From Nepenthes gracilis (lineage: Eukaryota; Streptophyta; Magnoliopsida; Caryophyllales; Nepenthaceae), in contig BSYO01000010.1 in assembly GCA_033239525.1 (NCBI GenBank), forward strand, positions 14,662,042-14,726,041: a stretch of 64,000 bases of DNA, given 5' to 3'. A program made the translations under genes and the position numbers. Below are positions 22,931 through 33,031 of this stretch, in pieces. Within the stretch, counting starts at the first letter, position 1, and each line of letters opens with the position of its first letter. The notes under the pieces are model-generated. The model did no database searches. It was given only the letters and a program-made list of their open reading frames with translations, and was not told the origin of the DNA.

Positions 22931-22992
22931 CAGCAGTTACCCCCAACAAATTCTACTTAATTGGATGTGCGTGATTCATGTACTTCTTGCAG

Positions 22993-23435
22993 GGAAGGTC
23001 ATTACACTGATGCAGGATCTTCTACTGCTGAGAGTCGTAGTTCACAAGCAGCTGGAAGCAGTAATGACTGTCCCAATTATTGTGCTCCCTCCATAGATAG
23101 ATACTCCACGTCTCTTCTATTTCCTTGGACAGCTACAACGTAGATCCTATCAGTCCTTACAGTGGCAACGAAGATGAGGATGGCATGGGGAAATCTGTAA
23201 TTGACATGAATCTTCCAGATGATTTGTTGCGTATGGTGACGTACTCTTATCCCCAATTTGGCCTACCTGTTCATTATAACGGTAACATAAAAAGAGAAAC
23301 CCCTAAATGTCTTGTTTCTATTTGCTTGCCTTAATTTTGTCAAATATGCTGTAGGTTTTTTCTTTCTTGTGACACATTGACCTTTGTAGATCTGCTATGG
23401 TCTGCAAGCAGTGGCAAATGACTAGTGCCTTAATT
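22993..23435 (+). pseudogene. FBL15: FBL15 relic: N-terminal and F-box exons
   Basis: After a splice acceptor (CTTCTTGCAG) comes EGHYTDAGSSTAESRSSQ...SSNDCPNYC...DRYSTSL, typical of the FBL15 N-terminus. Then, after a one-base frameshift near 23140, comes SPYSGNEDEDGMGKS and the F-box start DMNLPDDLLRMV. The end of the F-box helix is in a separate piece (23391-23432: SAMVCKQWQMTSA) behind an acceptor TTTGTAG, and is cut off by a stop and a poly-A run. The F-box piece between (usually FSFL..INLC) is altered, so Skp1 binding would be lost even if translated. Confidence 0.8.
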
Positions 23436-23599
23436 TAAAAAAAAAAAAAAAATCGGAAGACGTTATGAGGTTTGAGCTCAACTAAACTTTAGTTCCTATT
23501 GTCATGACATCTTAACCATGTAGCCAATCATAGTTTTGTATTCAATCATACAGATAAAGGTAAGAAGATGCTCCTATAGTTTTTGGTCACTAGTGGAGC

Positions 23600-23790
23600 C
23601 AGAGTTCAGCTTTTGTGGGTGTATGTAGCAAATCTCACATCGGGGAGACAGATTCAGAATAACTGCCTTATAAGTATAAGGGATTCTTTTTTCTAAAAGA
23701 CCGATATGAGAGGAGAAGAGCTCCTCATATTTATAAAACAACTCTTCTGAAACTGCTTTTCCGTTATGAGACTTGCTATAGTGTCATAGA
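23600..23790 (+). mobile_element. LTR-like fragment in FBL15 intron
   Basis: TGTAGCAAATCTCACATCGGGG...TTATAAGTATAAGGG is the kind of 'CACATCGG + TATAAG' start found in small plant LTR/TRIM families. No second end was found. The rest of 23440-24290 is AT-rich intron without other features. Confidence 0.4.
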
Positions 23791-24290
23791 AGCTACATTA
23801 CTACTTTAGAAAAACTAAAAAAATAGGTATTTGATTGAAAGTTAATTGTGTATTGTATTAGCATTAAATACACTATAGAACAGCACAAACTACATGTTGG
23901 ACAAATATCATGATTGCTGTTCTTTTAGAATTTTAGGGACTTCTACTTTTTTTGGACTTGTGTGAAGTTATTGTACCATTCTCAGTTTTCAGTTATCCAA
24001 TGTTAAAAAGTATTTTTTCTTCTTTTTTTTTCCCCTTTGGTAGTAATTTATGAAAAAAATAAGAAATTGTTTGCATGATGTTGTATATTTGTTTGCCATT
24101 ATCTTTCTCTGTGTAGCTGCTATTTAGCTTTTGCGATCCACTTCATTGAAAATGCTTATGAGTGTGTCTCCTCTCTTCACTCATAAGTAATCTTTTTAAA
24201 CAAAGTGTTTTATTATTATTAGCCACCACTATCCCGAGAGATAAAAAAAAGGCCTACTGGGGTCTGCTTCCTAAAAGCGAAAGTAGGTTT

Positions 24291-25018
24291 TGTTGGGTTA
24301 TGGGTCACTCCTGTGTTGGCCCATACCCACTTAATATGACGGATGGAGGTAAACATCCTCACCGCATGAAGAAAGATCGAGTTGTGCCTGCTGGACGCTC
24401 GAGCTGAAATTTCAGTATGTTCCCCACTCGCTGTGCCCCCGAATGGCGCTCGAGCGGAAATTTCAGTATGCTCCCCACTCGCTGTGCGCTCGATAGGCGC
24501 TCTAGCGCGGGCCTGCGCCCGTCGTGCGCTCGACAGGCGCTCGAGAGCGCACCAATTATATAAAACGCGCACTTTGCGTTTTTAGGTTAATTGAATCAGT
24601 TTGAGCGCCGTTCCAGAGAAGAAAAAAGAGAGAAAAGAGAGAGAAGAAGAAGAAGAGGAAGATTTGAGCCTCCATTTAGGTTTTTAATTAAGTTCCAATC
24701 TTCGGTAATCATACGTACCATGTTCTTGCTGCTGTGAAGAATATCTGTCCGATTTTATCTCTACTCTTGTTCTTTATATTTCTTGTACGGGCTGTCCAAA
24801 GCTAATTGATACTGATTCTTATGATTCAGGGTTTGTGTAACCGATTAACTGCTGCTAGTGAAAATTTTAGACTCTGTGTCCCATAGTTTTTCTCCCTCGT
24901 TTCATAGGGAGTTTTCCACATAAAAATTATGTCTTTATTGTTTGTGCTTGATTATTGTGTGCTTGCTATCATCTACTATATATTTCCTCACGATTTAAAC
25001 AAATATTTAATTTTAACA
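24291..25018 (+). mobile_element. Solo LTR, 728 bp, in FBL15 intron
   Basis: TGTTGGGTTATGGG at the left and ...ATTTTAACA at the right, flanked by GGTTT and AGTTT (a 5-bp target copy with one change). TATA (TATATAAAACGCGC) lies at about 24557, and the U5-like end has GTTTTCCACATAAAAATT. A short GC-rich duplicated segment (24391-24500) repeats GCGCTCGAGCGGAAATTTC and CCCCACTCGCTGTG. A similar CGCTCGAGCG-rich block occurs in the LTR-like sequence near 44.8 kb. Confidence 0.75.
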
Positions 25019-25855
25019 AGTTTGACTGAACAAAAGGTGACTTGTTGAGGATGGTGAACACAAGGGGCCAGTTCCTTGTACATTTTATGCTGAGAAAAAA
25101 TAAGTAGATAAAAATGTAGTTGGCTACAAAAATATTAGGGGGTACATTGGGCTGCCTCTGTCTTTGTCTTAATTTATAATACTGGGTGGATCGGGAATTT
25201 ATTTCTGCTCAAGGGAGGGTATTTTTTCTTGGGTTTGTGCAGAATTTAAGGATCATAAAAAGTTGATGTCATGCTCCTACCATCTTAACCTCAAGGGTTA
25301 TGCATGCATGCTCATGAGTCTTGGGCTCTAAATATAGGCAATCCATTGTCTGTGGTACTCTTACTAACCCAATAGCCTGATTTGTTATACCCTTATTACC
25401 TTGAGCCCAAATTGGTTAGCCAATGTGCTAAAAGTTGTTTAACTCATGTTGCCTAAATGTGGTATTTGGGATCTTTCATACAGAGTTCTCTTGAATCTCT
25501 TTCCATGACAACTTTCTTCAGGGCACCACAGATTCAGATCGAATGATGTTACAGAAACCAGCCTCCAGCTTTTAGATCTTAGTTTTTTATTGTCAGAGGA
25601 CAAGCCAAACTGGTCAACGAACTTATCAGATTGGGAGAATTAGGAGCTAAATGATTCATGGTTTCCAACTTCTAGATTTTTAGCTCTCTGGATTTTTCGG
25701 GAAGTAAGCTGTTGTTAGGCTTGTAGTTGTTATTTTGACTATGCATAAGATTTGATTATATTTTGTAATGTTGTGAAGATGTTTGATATGTGATCCATGG
25801 CCGCGACTTGGCATTCGAAGGCGAGACGAGAAGAATGGATGGGAGAGGGGAGTTC
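25019..25855. other. Intron/spacer before LTR array
   Basis: No FBL15 exon was recognised here. The last 53 bases (25803-25855: CGACTTGG..AAGGCGAGACGAGAAG, then GGGAGAGGGGAGTTC) recur near 31042-31093. Its end is polypurine and abuts the LTR start TGTTGAG, so it looks like the internal end of a retroelement rather than host DNA. Confidence 0.5.
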
Positions 25856-27290
25856 TGTTGAGTCTGATCACTCCCTTATAGGTAACCCAACAAACTGGTT
25901 TGTCATCGGAGAATTTGTGGAGAACTAATTCTGATTAACGGGATGTTGATCGGAGGAGAACAATGGACAGTCAATGGAGATTGACCGATGGATGGCCAAC
26001 TGTAAATTCTGATCAATAGGAGGTTGACTGTTTGAGGGTTGCAGGAGGGCTACTGGATGTCGGACGGGCAGCAAAAGACGGTCAACGGGGGAGGTTAACT
26101 GGATGGCAGCAGAAGATGGTCAACGGAGAGGTTGACTTGATGAAAGTAGAGGACGGTCAACGGAAGGCTGACCTGATAAGGCTGGAGAGGAAATATAGAG
26201 AGGATTTTCGAAGTAGAAAATACTGGAGGGCCTTTCAGGAGAGATTACCGGTCAACCTGTTGACCGGTTGAGAAGGAAGAATTTATCAGTTGGGGACACT
26301 GGTATGGAATCGCCCGTGAATATGGCTGAGCGCACAGTAGCGTACAGAGATATGGGCTATGCACAGTGACGACCAAGGATATGGGATGTCTGAGGTTGTT
26401 GTCACTGCCTGGAGACCGAGGAACACCAGAGGACTCGTGTGATGGCCAAAGGACACAGATGGTCCGGGGACTTGACTGCAGCAATGATCGAGGACGTCAT
26501 GGACAGCTGGCAGCAAGTTGTGGACAGTTGGCTCTGCAGAGCAAGTGGCAGACCTGCAATCTGTGTACGTCGTCTGTGCAGGTGGCAGGATTGCAGAGTT
26601 GGTGGGAAAAGTTGTTGGCAGGTTGCAGAGCAGGTGGTAGGCGTTTGTTCACATGCAACCTACCTATTGGTTAAATGTCTCCGGGCAGACTATTAAATAT
26701 ACATGCATGCTGAGCATGCGGTGGCGTGTGGCATGTGAAAACCACCAAGGGTGTGGCAGCACCAGTGACGAAAAGAAAACCATCCAGTGTGTGGGTGCAT
26801 GAAAACTCCCAAGGTGCGGGTTGCATCGAGCTAGTGTGGGAGACAACACTAGGGGCGCTGTGCGTCGGCCGCATGAGTGTGGGAGTAAAACGACAGTTAC
26901 TGTTTTACCAACACTTATAAAATGAGAGAGCAAAGAGCACCACAATGAGGAGAGAAAGAGAAGAAGAAAGAGAGAGCAGTGAGTGAAACACAAAGTGTGA
27001 GGCTTTTGTATTATGGTGCTCTGTTATTCTGTTTTTGCCTCTAGGGCTTGTATCACCAAGGTGGTTACTGTATTCTATCTCTTGGTTTGTATAACCATTT
27101 TATATAGTGGATTTATTAGTAAATTTTGTATATCGTGATTTTTTTCCTTAATTGAGAAGATGTTTCCACTTAAAAAATACTGTATATCTATTATGTTTCT
27201 TATTCCTACTAAATGGTGGCCGACGATGATGGGGGGTTCAGATATTCCGTTACTACCGGATTAGGTGGATTCGGGTGTCGAACCCTAACA
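25856..27290 (+). repeat. First LTR of array (1435 bp)
   Basis: Starts TGTTGAGTCTGATCACTCC and ends CGAACCCTAACA before AGTGGTATCAGAG. 25930-26270 is an array of GACGGTCAACGG..GAGGTTGACTGGATG-like units (many TTGAC/GTCAA). A second, purine-rich part (26930-26990) leads into the U5-type region with AGATGTTTCCACTT. It is longer than the second LTR, mainly in 26280-26700. Confidence 0.75.
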
Positions 27291-27304
27291 AGTGGTATCA
27301 GAGA
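27291..27304 (+). other. Primer-binding site
   Basis: AGTGGTATCAGAGA follows the LTR end by two bases; TGGTATCAGAG is complementary to the plant initiator methionine tRNA 3' region, the usual copia primer. Confidence 0.8.
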
Positions 27305-27762
27305 TGGTACTGATACCAACAAGTAGTATCAGAGAGAGTTGAGATCGGCCTAAGCCCTAAAAGGGCTGCATGCGGAGGATGCTGACCGAAAAGGACTACC
27401 TGTAGAGGTATTGACCTACTGTCAGAGTGGAGTGAAACGTCGCAAGGGGAAGCCGCCGAGGTCTGCGGTGGTCAAAGTGTATCCGGAGTCATCGTGGGGG
27501 AGTTTGCCATTTAGTGTGGAATTGGATGGAACAATAAAAAGTACAGCGGAGCTAAGTAGGGCCAAGGGTGGAACTGTGTAGGACTAAGGGTGGAGTTGAG
27601 CAAGGTCAAGGGTGGAGCCAGTAGGACTAAGGGCAGACCCAACAGGGCCAAGGGCGAAGCTGATATGGGGATCCCAATTGAGGGAAAGCTGCCAGAAGGC
27701 AGGCAATGATGGTCGTCGGGTAAAGGCGAAGGTGTTTCCCACAAGGTCGTGAGGAAAAAATT
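27305..27762 (+). other. Short internal domain of LTR array
   Basis: About 460 bp without coding potential. It includes a degenerate repeat of (A)GGGCCAAGGGTGGA/AGGACTAAGGGTGGAG (27557-27655) and a purine-rich end (GTCGTGAGGAAAAAATT) before the second LTR. Confidence 0.6.
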
Positions 27763-27793
27763 TGTTGGGTCTGGTCACTCTCTTGTGGGTAAT

Positions 27794-28627
27794 TGTAACG
27801 TCCCCGGCGCATCCGCATGTAGATATTGTCCGCTTTGGCCCGAGAGAACTTCGCGGCGTCTCCAAGCCTACAAACCGCAGCCTGGGAGAGTTTCATGGCA
27901 TCTCCAAGCCTACAGGCCTCACGGTTTTGTTCCTGACAGACGGCCTAAGCCGCTCCCAAAATGCGTCTCCCAGTGGCACGGCGGCACAACGTGGCGAGAT
28001 ATTGTCCTCTTTGGCATGGGGAACTTCACGGCGTCCCAAGCCATACACATGCCTCAAGGTTTTCTCCTGGCAAACCCCCCACGGGCTCCCAGAATGCGTC
28101 TACAAGGGGGGAGATGTCCATGCCCTTATAAGGACACTTCGTTCCCCTCCCCCAATCCAATGTGGGACCTTACAGTCCATCCCTCTTGGGGACCCAGCGT
28201 CCTCGCTAACACACTGGACCGGATCCCGGCTCTGATACCATTTGTAACGTCCTCGGCGCATCCGCATGTAGATATTTTCGCTTTGGCCCGGGAGAACTTC
28301 GCGGTGTCTCCAAGCCTACAAGCCGCAGCCTGGGAGAGTTTCACGGTATCTCCAAGCCTACAGGCCTCACGGTTTTGTTCCTGACAGACGGCCTAAGTCG
28401 CCCCCAAAATGTGTCTCCTAGAGTGGCGCAGCGGCGGTATAGCGTGGCGTGATATTGTCCTCTTTGGCCTGGGGAACTTCACGGCGTCCCAAGCTATACA
28501 CAGGCCTCAAGGTTTTCTCTTGGCGAACCCCCCACAGGCTCCGAGAATGCGTCTACAAGGGGGGAGGTGTCCATGCCCTTATAAGGATACTTCGTTCCCC
28601 TCCCCCAATCCAATGTGGGACCTTACA
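27794..28627 (-). mobile_element. TRIM retrotransposon (834 bp) nested in the second LTR
   Basis: Two near-identical LTRs (27794-28174, 381 bp; 28243-28627, 385 bp; plus-strand TGTAACGTCC...GGACCTTACA) enclose only 68 bp. The plus strand between them ends GCTCTGATACCATT, i.e. the minus strand reads AATGGTATCAGAGC next to the LTR, the tRNA-Met PBS. The other side has the minus-strand purine tract CCAAGAGGGATGGAC. The perfect 5-bp target duplication GTAAT (27789-27793, 28628-28632), and the continuous second-LTR sequence when the TRIM is removed, confirm the ends. It has no coding capacity; mobilisation would need enzymes from elsewhere. Frames open through the LTRs are not genes. Confidence 0.93.
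28229..28240 (-). other. TRIM primer-binding site
   Basis: Minus strand TGGTATCAGAGC, two bases from the LTR end ...GTTACA; complementary to initiator methionine tRNA. Confidence 0.85.
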
Positions 28628-29783
28628 GTAATCCTACAAACTGGTTTGTTATCAGAGGATTTGTAAAGAACGAATCCAAAGAATTGATTCTGGTCAACGT
28701 CGTTGACTAGAGAAAAACAGTGGACAGTTAATGGAGATTTACCGGCAGATGGCCAACTGTAAATTTCGGTCAATAAAAGGTTGACCGTCTGAGTGTTGCA
28801 GAAGTGCTGCTCGATGACAGACGAGTAGTAGAAGACGATCAACAGAGGAGGTTGACTGGATGGTAGCAGAATATGGTCAATGGATATTGACCGGATGAAT
28901 GCTGAAAACGGTCAATGAGATGTTGATCGGCTGGGAGAGGAATCCGGTCAACGAAAAGTTGACCGGCTGAGTAACGGGCCTAGGAGACTGTGGAAAGTGA
29001 CAGCTGACAACGGACAGATGCCTTTCCAAAATTGATCAATAGGCTGGCAGTTGGGTTGCAGAGTACGCGTCTGCATAATGCAGAGCATGCGCCGTCTTGT
29101 AGGGTATGAGCCTGTAGGAAGCTCGGAAACTGGTGAAGATATGTCACCAATTATCTGCAGATGACCAACCGGGCCAGATGGAATTAGGTAGAGTCAGGAC
29201 GCCCATATATGAGCACTAGGAGTTTTAGGCAGTGCATGGTATGTGAAAGCCACCAAGGTGGTGACCGGGCTGGTGTGCGAGACAACACCAGGGGCGCTGT
29301 GCCATGGCCGCATGAGTGCGGGGTGAAACGGCGGTCGCCGTTTCATCAACACTTGTAAAATGAGAGAGCACCACAAAGAAGAGAGAGTGGAAGAAAAGAG
29401 AGACCAATGAGTGAAACACAAAGTGTGAGGCATTTGTATTCTCGTACTTTATTCTTCGGTTTTCGCCTTTAAGGCTTATATAGCCAAGGTGGTTGCTGTA
29501 ATCTGTCTATGGGTTTGTGTAACCATTTTAAATAGTGGATTTATTTGTGGACTTTGTATCCCGTGATTTTTTTCCTTAGTTGAGAAGATGTTTCCACGTA
29601 AAAATATTGTGTATTTCTTGTATTCTTTATTCCTACTAAATGGTGCCTGACGATAACGGGGGGGGTTCGGATATTTTGCTGCTACCAGATTGGGTGGATC
29701 CGGATGTCGAGCCCCAACAAGTGATATCAGATATGATACTGATATCAACAAGTGGTATCAGAGATAGTGTTGATACCAACACA

Positions 29784-30235
29784 AATGACATTGCAACTAA
29801 TGTTCCATCTTCAAGCTGAGCTTCATACTTAACTAACACCTCATCAAGATCTTTTGGATTTTCCCACTTCTCGCCCTTGGCAATGATCTTCTTGAAGATT
29901 CCACCATTCTTACAGATATCTTTCACATTGACCCAAGACAGCAATGCCACATCTAATTGGAGGGCCACATTTGGGGGGATAGTTAGAGGAGAACCAGGAT
30001 TTACCATAAACCAGCTCTGGAGGGATGGTAATGATGGCATTTTCACCTTCCTTTATTGTCTTGATTCCTGGGTCCCATCCCTTAATAATTTGACCTTGTC
30101 CAATAGTGAATTTGAAAGACGTTCACCTAACACGGCTTAAATTGAACTTTGTTCTAGCAAGTAAAATACCAATATAATGCACTCAACCTCATCGCCATTT
30201 TCAGGAGTGTCCCAACCTTCACCGGTTTCACAAAA
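29784..30235 (-). pseudogene. FKBP62/65-type peptidyl-prolyl isomerase fragment
   Basis: Minus-strand translation matches plant multi-domain FKBP (ROF1/FKBP62 and FKBP65). It begins GEGWDTPENGDEVE at about 30215-30170; then a frameshifted part equivalent to the first FK506-binding domain, readable as TIGQGQIIKGWDPGIKTI; then PGSPLTIPPNVALQLDVALL, SWVNVKDICKNGGIFKKIIA, KGEKWENPKDLDEVLVKYEA and QLEDGTLVA. It stops within the second FKBP domain; the third domain, TPR and calmodulin-binding parts are missing. Several frameshifts exclude function. It begins only a few bases after the retroelement PBS region, suggesting a captured host fragment. No introns are seen across the retained part. Confidence 0.85.
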
Positions 30236-30947
30236 ATAATTGGCTGACTGTTTGCTGGGGATACCCAATGCTGAAGGTAGCACGGACACATACTTCAGCA
30301 CTGGAAGTAGCTGAGGATCCGTCTCTGGAAATAGATATGTTGGAAATTTATTGTCATTGGGATTGGCTTCTGTAATTGGAACAAGAGTATGGTCAGAATT
30401 GTGAAACGTTCTGTGAAACGTTTCACATTTGGAATACAACCCATATTCTCTGTCCGAGATCAAATCTGCCGGATTCAAGTTCTCAATCGGCAGATCGGGT
30501 AGAAGGTTGTATGGAGAAGGAAAATTTTGCAGAGTTGTGGTGTAGGTGGCTTAGCGATTTGGGAATCAGGGAATGCATGTAGTATTAAGAGTAGGGTTTG
30601 AGTCTGCGACGGTGGAGTCGCAGTCGACAGTGCTAGGAATGCAGTAAGGTTTGGAAACAACGGTGGATTGACGGCTTGTAGCGGTTTTTTCTCGACTTGA
30701 GATAAGGGATGAAAATTTTTAGTGAGGGATTTTGAAAATTACTCAATGGTGGGAGTTTTAGATGCGATACCTGAAGCGTGTTGCGGGTCGCCTTTAACTC
30801 CTGTAACTCCTTCGACATTGATAGTAAGCTAGGGTTTCGTTCAATGTTATTGAGCAATAGAAAGATGTCAGCAACGGAGTGTTGAAGATACTTGGTTGTG
30901 GAAATAAGGATAGCGATTTTTGTTGTATGTTGCCGGACGGTTGCCAT
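30236..30947 (-). pseudogene. Unidentified host-like gene fragment fused to FKBP piece
   Basis: The minus-strand ATG at 30947 opens MATVRQHTTKIAILISTTKY, then LQHSVADIFLLLNN and LQELKATRNTLQ, followed by a good donor (CAG|GTATCG, about 30770). A later block (about 30660-30240) reads FPNLTAFLALSTATPPSQTQ, LNPADLISDREYGLYSKCET and ETDPQLLPVLKYVSVLPSAL, partly in different frames, and runs into the FKBP similarity. It looks like exon(s) of a real gene, but I do not recognise the family. Fusion to an unrelated FKBP fragment suggests a chimeric transduplicate. Confidence 0.5.
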
Positions 30948-31041
30948 GACGGCCGCGTGTCGAGTGCTTATTCTTCGGTTATCATCTTCTCTACTTTTGT
31001 CTCAATGAAAGCACTAAATGATGCGTGCTCTATAGCCACGA

Positions 31042-31093
31042 CTTGGAAGTTGAAAGCGAGACGAGAAGAGTGCCAAGGAGAGGGGAGTTCTGG
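31042..31093 (+). repeat. Polypurine-ended motif shared with 25803-25855
   Basis: CGACTTGGAAGTTGAAAGCG, AGACGAGAAGAGTG and GGAGAGGGGAGTTCTG match the sequence directly left of the first LTR of the array (25803-25857). There the same GAGAGGGGAGTTC is followed by an LTR; here it is followed by GGCAGAGG.. with no LTR. It may be the 3' end of the internal region that carries the captured gene pieces. Confidence 0.6.
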
Positions 31094-31150
31094 CAGAGGA
31101 AACAGGGGGGAGATAAGGGAAGAGAGTGAGAGGTTGAGGGCAAGTGAGGA

Positions 31151-31155
<5 letters not shown>

Positions 31156-31181
<26 letters not shown>

Positions 31182-31182
31182 G
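31156..31182 (+). repeat. (GA)n microsatellite
   Basis: About 13 GA units in a wider purine-rich block (31070-31260). Another purine-rich block at 42740-42905 has similar context downstream; both run into AT-rich sequence with AATA(A/G)TAAGGG. Confidence 0.85.
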
Positions 31183-31289
31183 AGGCAAAAGGAGAAAACG
31201 GTGAGAGAGAGAATAGGAGAGAGAACAAGGAGGGGAAGAATCGAGAAATCAGGAGATGGAAATATCTTTGCTACTTTTTTCATTAACTA

Positions 31290-31940
31290 TGCACGTACAT
31301 ATATAATAAGGGCTAACTAGTCAGTTGGAGCAAAACTAATTTAGTTGAAACCTAACTAACCACCAAATTGAATAACCAATAAAAATAATAAAAAATAAGA
31401 AAAATATATTCCATAACAGAAAATATAGTCTAACAAGACAAAAAAACGGGATTAATTAAATATCCCGTGACAATGTTGGTTGGATTTGATAATTGCCCTG
31501 TCGTCTGCACAAGCCACCAAGTGTTTCTACTGCGAAAGTTTGAGGGTGTGAAATCAACTTGGTCTTTTAATACTTCTTTGTCTCTGCTTCTGCTCTTCTC
31601 CATCCATCCTGCTTCTCTAATTTCTCTCCTTTTTTGTCTTATTCCCATCTTTACTGTCTGTTTCCTCTGAAAATTTCCTCCAATTTCTTTACTCCTTCCT
31701 CCCTTCTCATGCCCTTGATTTCTCTTTTCTTTATTTTTTTTAAAAATTTTGTAGACCTTGTTCTACATGAATTTTTATATTTAGTGATCGATTATTTTAG
31801 GTTTTCTTAAAGTTAAACTTCTGTTAGCAGAAGGGTAGCTGACAAACCTTGCTGTTGCTTGGATAATGATCTACTTGGGTTAATTGATTTATTGTAATGT
31901 TTTTTATCTCTTAGATCATCAAGCTGGCTCCACATTACTC
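31290..31940. other. FBL15 intron sequence
   Basis: AT-rich and pyrimidine-rich intron DNA before the LRR exon at 31945. I see no other feature. Confidence 0.5.
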
Positions 31941-31944
31941 ATGG

Positions 31945-32222
31945 GCTGTTTACATTGTCAGTTGTAGATACTTGCCATTGACGTCCAAGGGCAACTGAAG
32001 TGAATTTTTCTGGTACTCCTGCTATTCACATGCTTGTTATGACAGCATTTTCTTTGTTGAGGTGCATGACTTTCATCCTCATTCAAAGTTTCCAGTTGAG
32101 TTAACATTAATTAATCACTGCTGCTAATTGATGTTTGTCCGAAATCTCGAGGCTTTGACCTTGGGGACAGTAAAACTCGGGGATGCAATTTTTCATGCCC
32201 TAGTGGATTGTCACATGCTGAA
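31945..32222 (+). pseudogene. FBL15: FBL15 relic: first LRR exons, left of the copia insertion
   Basis: 31945-32061 contains ATEVNFSGTPAIHMLVMTAF followed by SLLR and a donor GTGCAT. 32142-32222 contains NLEALTLGTVKLGDAIFHAL and VDCHMLK, where the lysine codon is split by the copia element. The acceptor before 32142 reads ...TCCG rather than AG, another sign of decay. Confidence 0.85.
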
Positions 32223-33018
32223 TGTTGGCGCAAAAACGGAAGATACGGTGATCGAGTGGACAAAACATTCGGACAGCAACACAGAGCAGAGCTCTTGGAT
32301 GAACGGCCAAAAGTAGAGATAGAAAAATGAGAGAAATACGCACGAGAGTTTTAACATGGAAAACCCTTTTTCAACCAAGGAAAAAATCACCAAACAATAC
32401 ACTATAAAAAATAGATTGTTTAAAAGTATGTTAGCTACACAAGCTCAAACAAAAGGAAAAAACACTCTCATGTGTATATCTCACAATATCTCTCTAAAAG
32501 TATTTTTCACTCTATCTTTACAACAAAGGCTTACCAACAGCTTTCTCAAAGCTCACTCCAAGTCTGCTCTCAAAGACACAGCACAAACACTTCAAGACTC
32601 ACGGTTGCATACATCATCAAGTAAGGGCACAAGCCTTTATATACACAATGGACCTAGTGGTCACCCGGCCACCCTATTGGCACTAGGGTGGCGGACCACT
32701 CCTCCTAGGCCTGCCATGACATGCGCACGCCCGGCTTGCCAGAATGGCAGGCCTGACACACTTAGAAGTTGCAGCCGCTACTAATCAAGTGGGTCAACTG
32801 CTCACCTGCAAAACGCGGCTACAGCAAGCCTACGGAGAGAGAGTCAATGCCTACACTTTTAGGGTCCTCGTCCATGTCTTCAACAACCTCTCGGACATGA
32901 CGACTCTGATGAGTCCTCGTCCGTTATGACAGGCTTCTCGGACAACTCAAGAAAGTCCGCGACCTTTTCTACCTTGTGAGTCCGCGGACATAAGTGCCAC
33001 GAGGAAGTGACCCCAACA
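32223..33018 (-). repeat. Tnt1-like element 3' LTR (796 bp)
   Basis: TGTTGGCGCAAAAACGG...GTGACCCCAACA. Partner of 37043-37842, with substitutions and small indels. It carries repeated 'CGGACA' and 'GTCCGCG' words (32930-32990). Confidence 0.9.
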
Positions 33019-33031
33019 AACTTTCCCTCAC
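33019..33031 (-). other. Polypurine tract of Tnt1-like element
   Basis: The minus strand reads GTGAGGGAAAGTT immediately before the 3' LTR start TGTTGGGG. Confidence 0.7.

Larger units (their letters stand above)
27763..29719 (+). repeat. Second LTR of array, interrupted by a TRIM
   Basis: Starts TGTTGGGTCTGGTCACTCTC (compare 25856) and ends GAGCCCCAACA. Without the TRIM and one copy of its target duplication it is about 1118 bp. Shared blocks with the first LTR: ACAAACTGGTTTGT.ATC.GAGGA, GGACAGT.AATGGAGATT.ACCG, GGCCAACTGTAAATT and CACTTGTAAAATGAGAGAGC. It has many TTGACCGG/GGTCAA motifs (28690-28970). Confidence 0.75.
25856..29780 (+). mobile_element. Ty1/copia-type LTR-internal-LTR array (non-autonomous)
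   Basis: Two related LTRs (25856-27290 and 27763-29719) flank a 472-bp internal segment with no coding sense. Each LTR is followed by a methionine-tRNA-type PBS (AGTGGTATCAGAG at 27291; degenerate AGTGATATCAGA at 29720, with another TGGTATCAGAG at 29754). Each is also preceded by purine-rich sequence. Both outer sides therefore look internal, and no flanking target duplication was found. This fits a tandem array or multi-LTR recombination product of LARD/TRIM-like elements. The second LTR carries a nested TRIM. Confidence 0.75.

Noticed and set aside
27749..28384. Open reading frame of 211 codons on the plus strand
   Set aside because: It lies across the GC-rich LTRs and internal part of the TRIM; the frame is repeated with the LTR and matches no protein family.
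27794..28627. TRIM as a Cassandra element
   Set aside because: Cassandra LTRs carry a 5S rRNA-like internal promoter; no such sequence was seen here.
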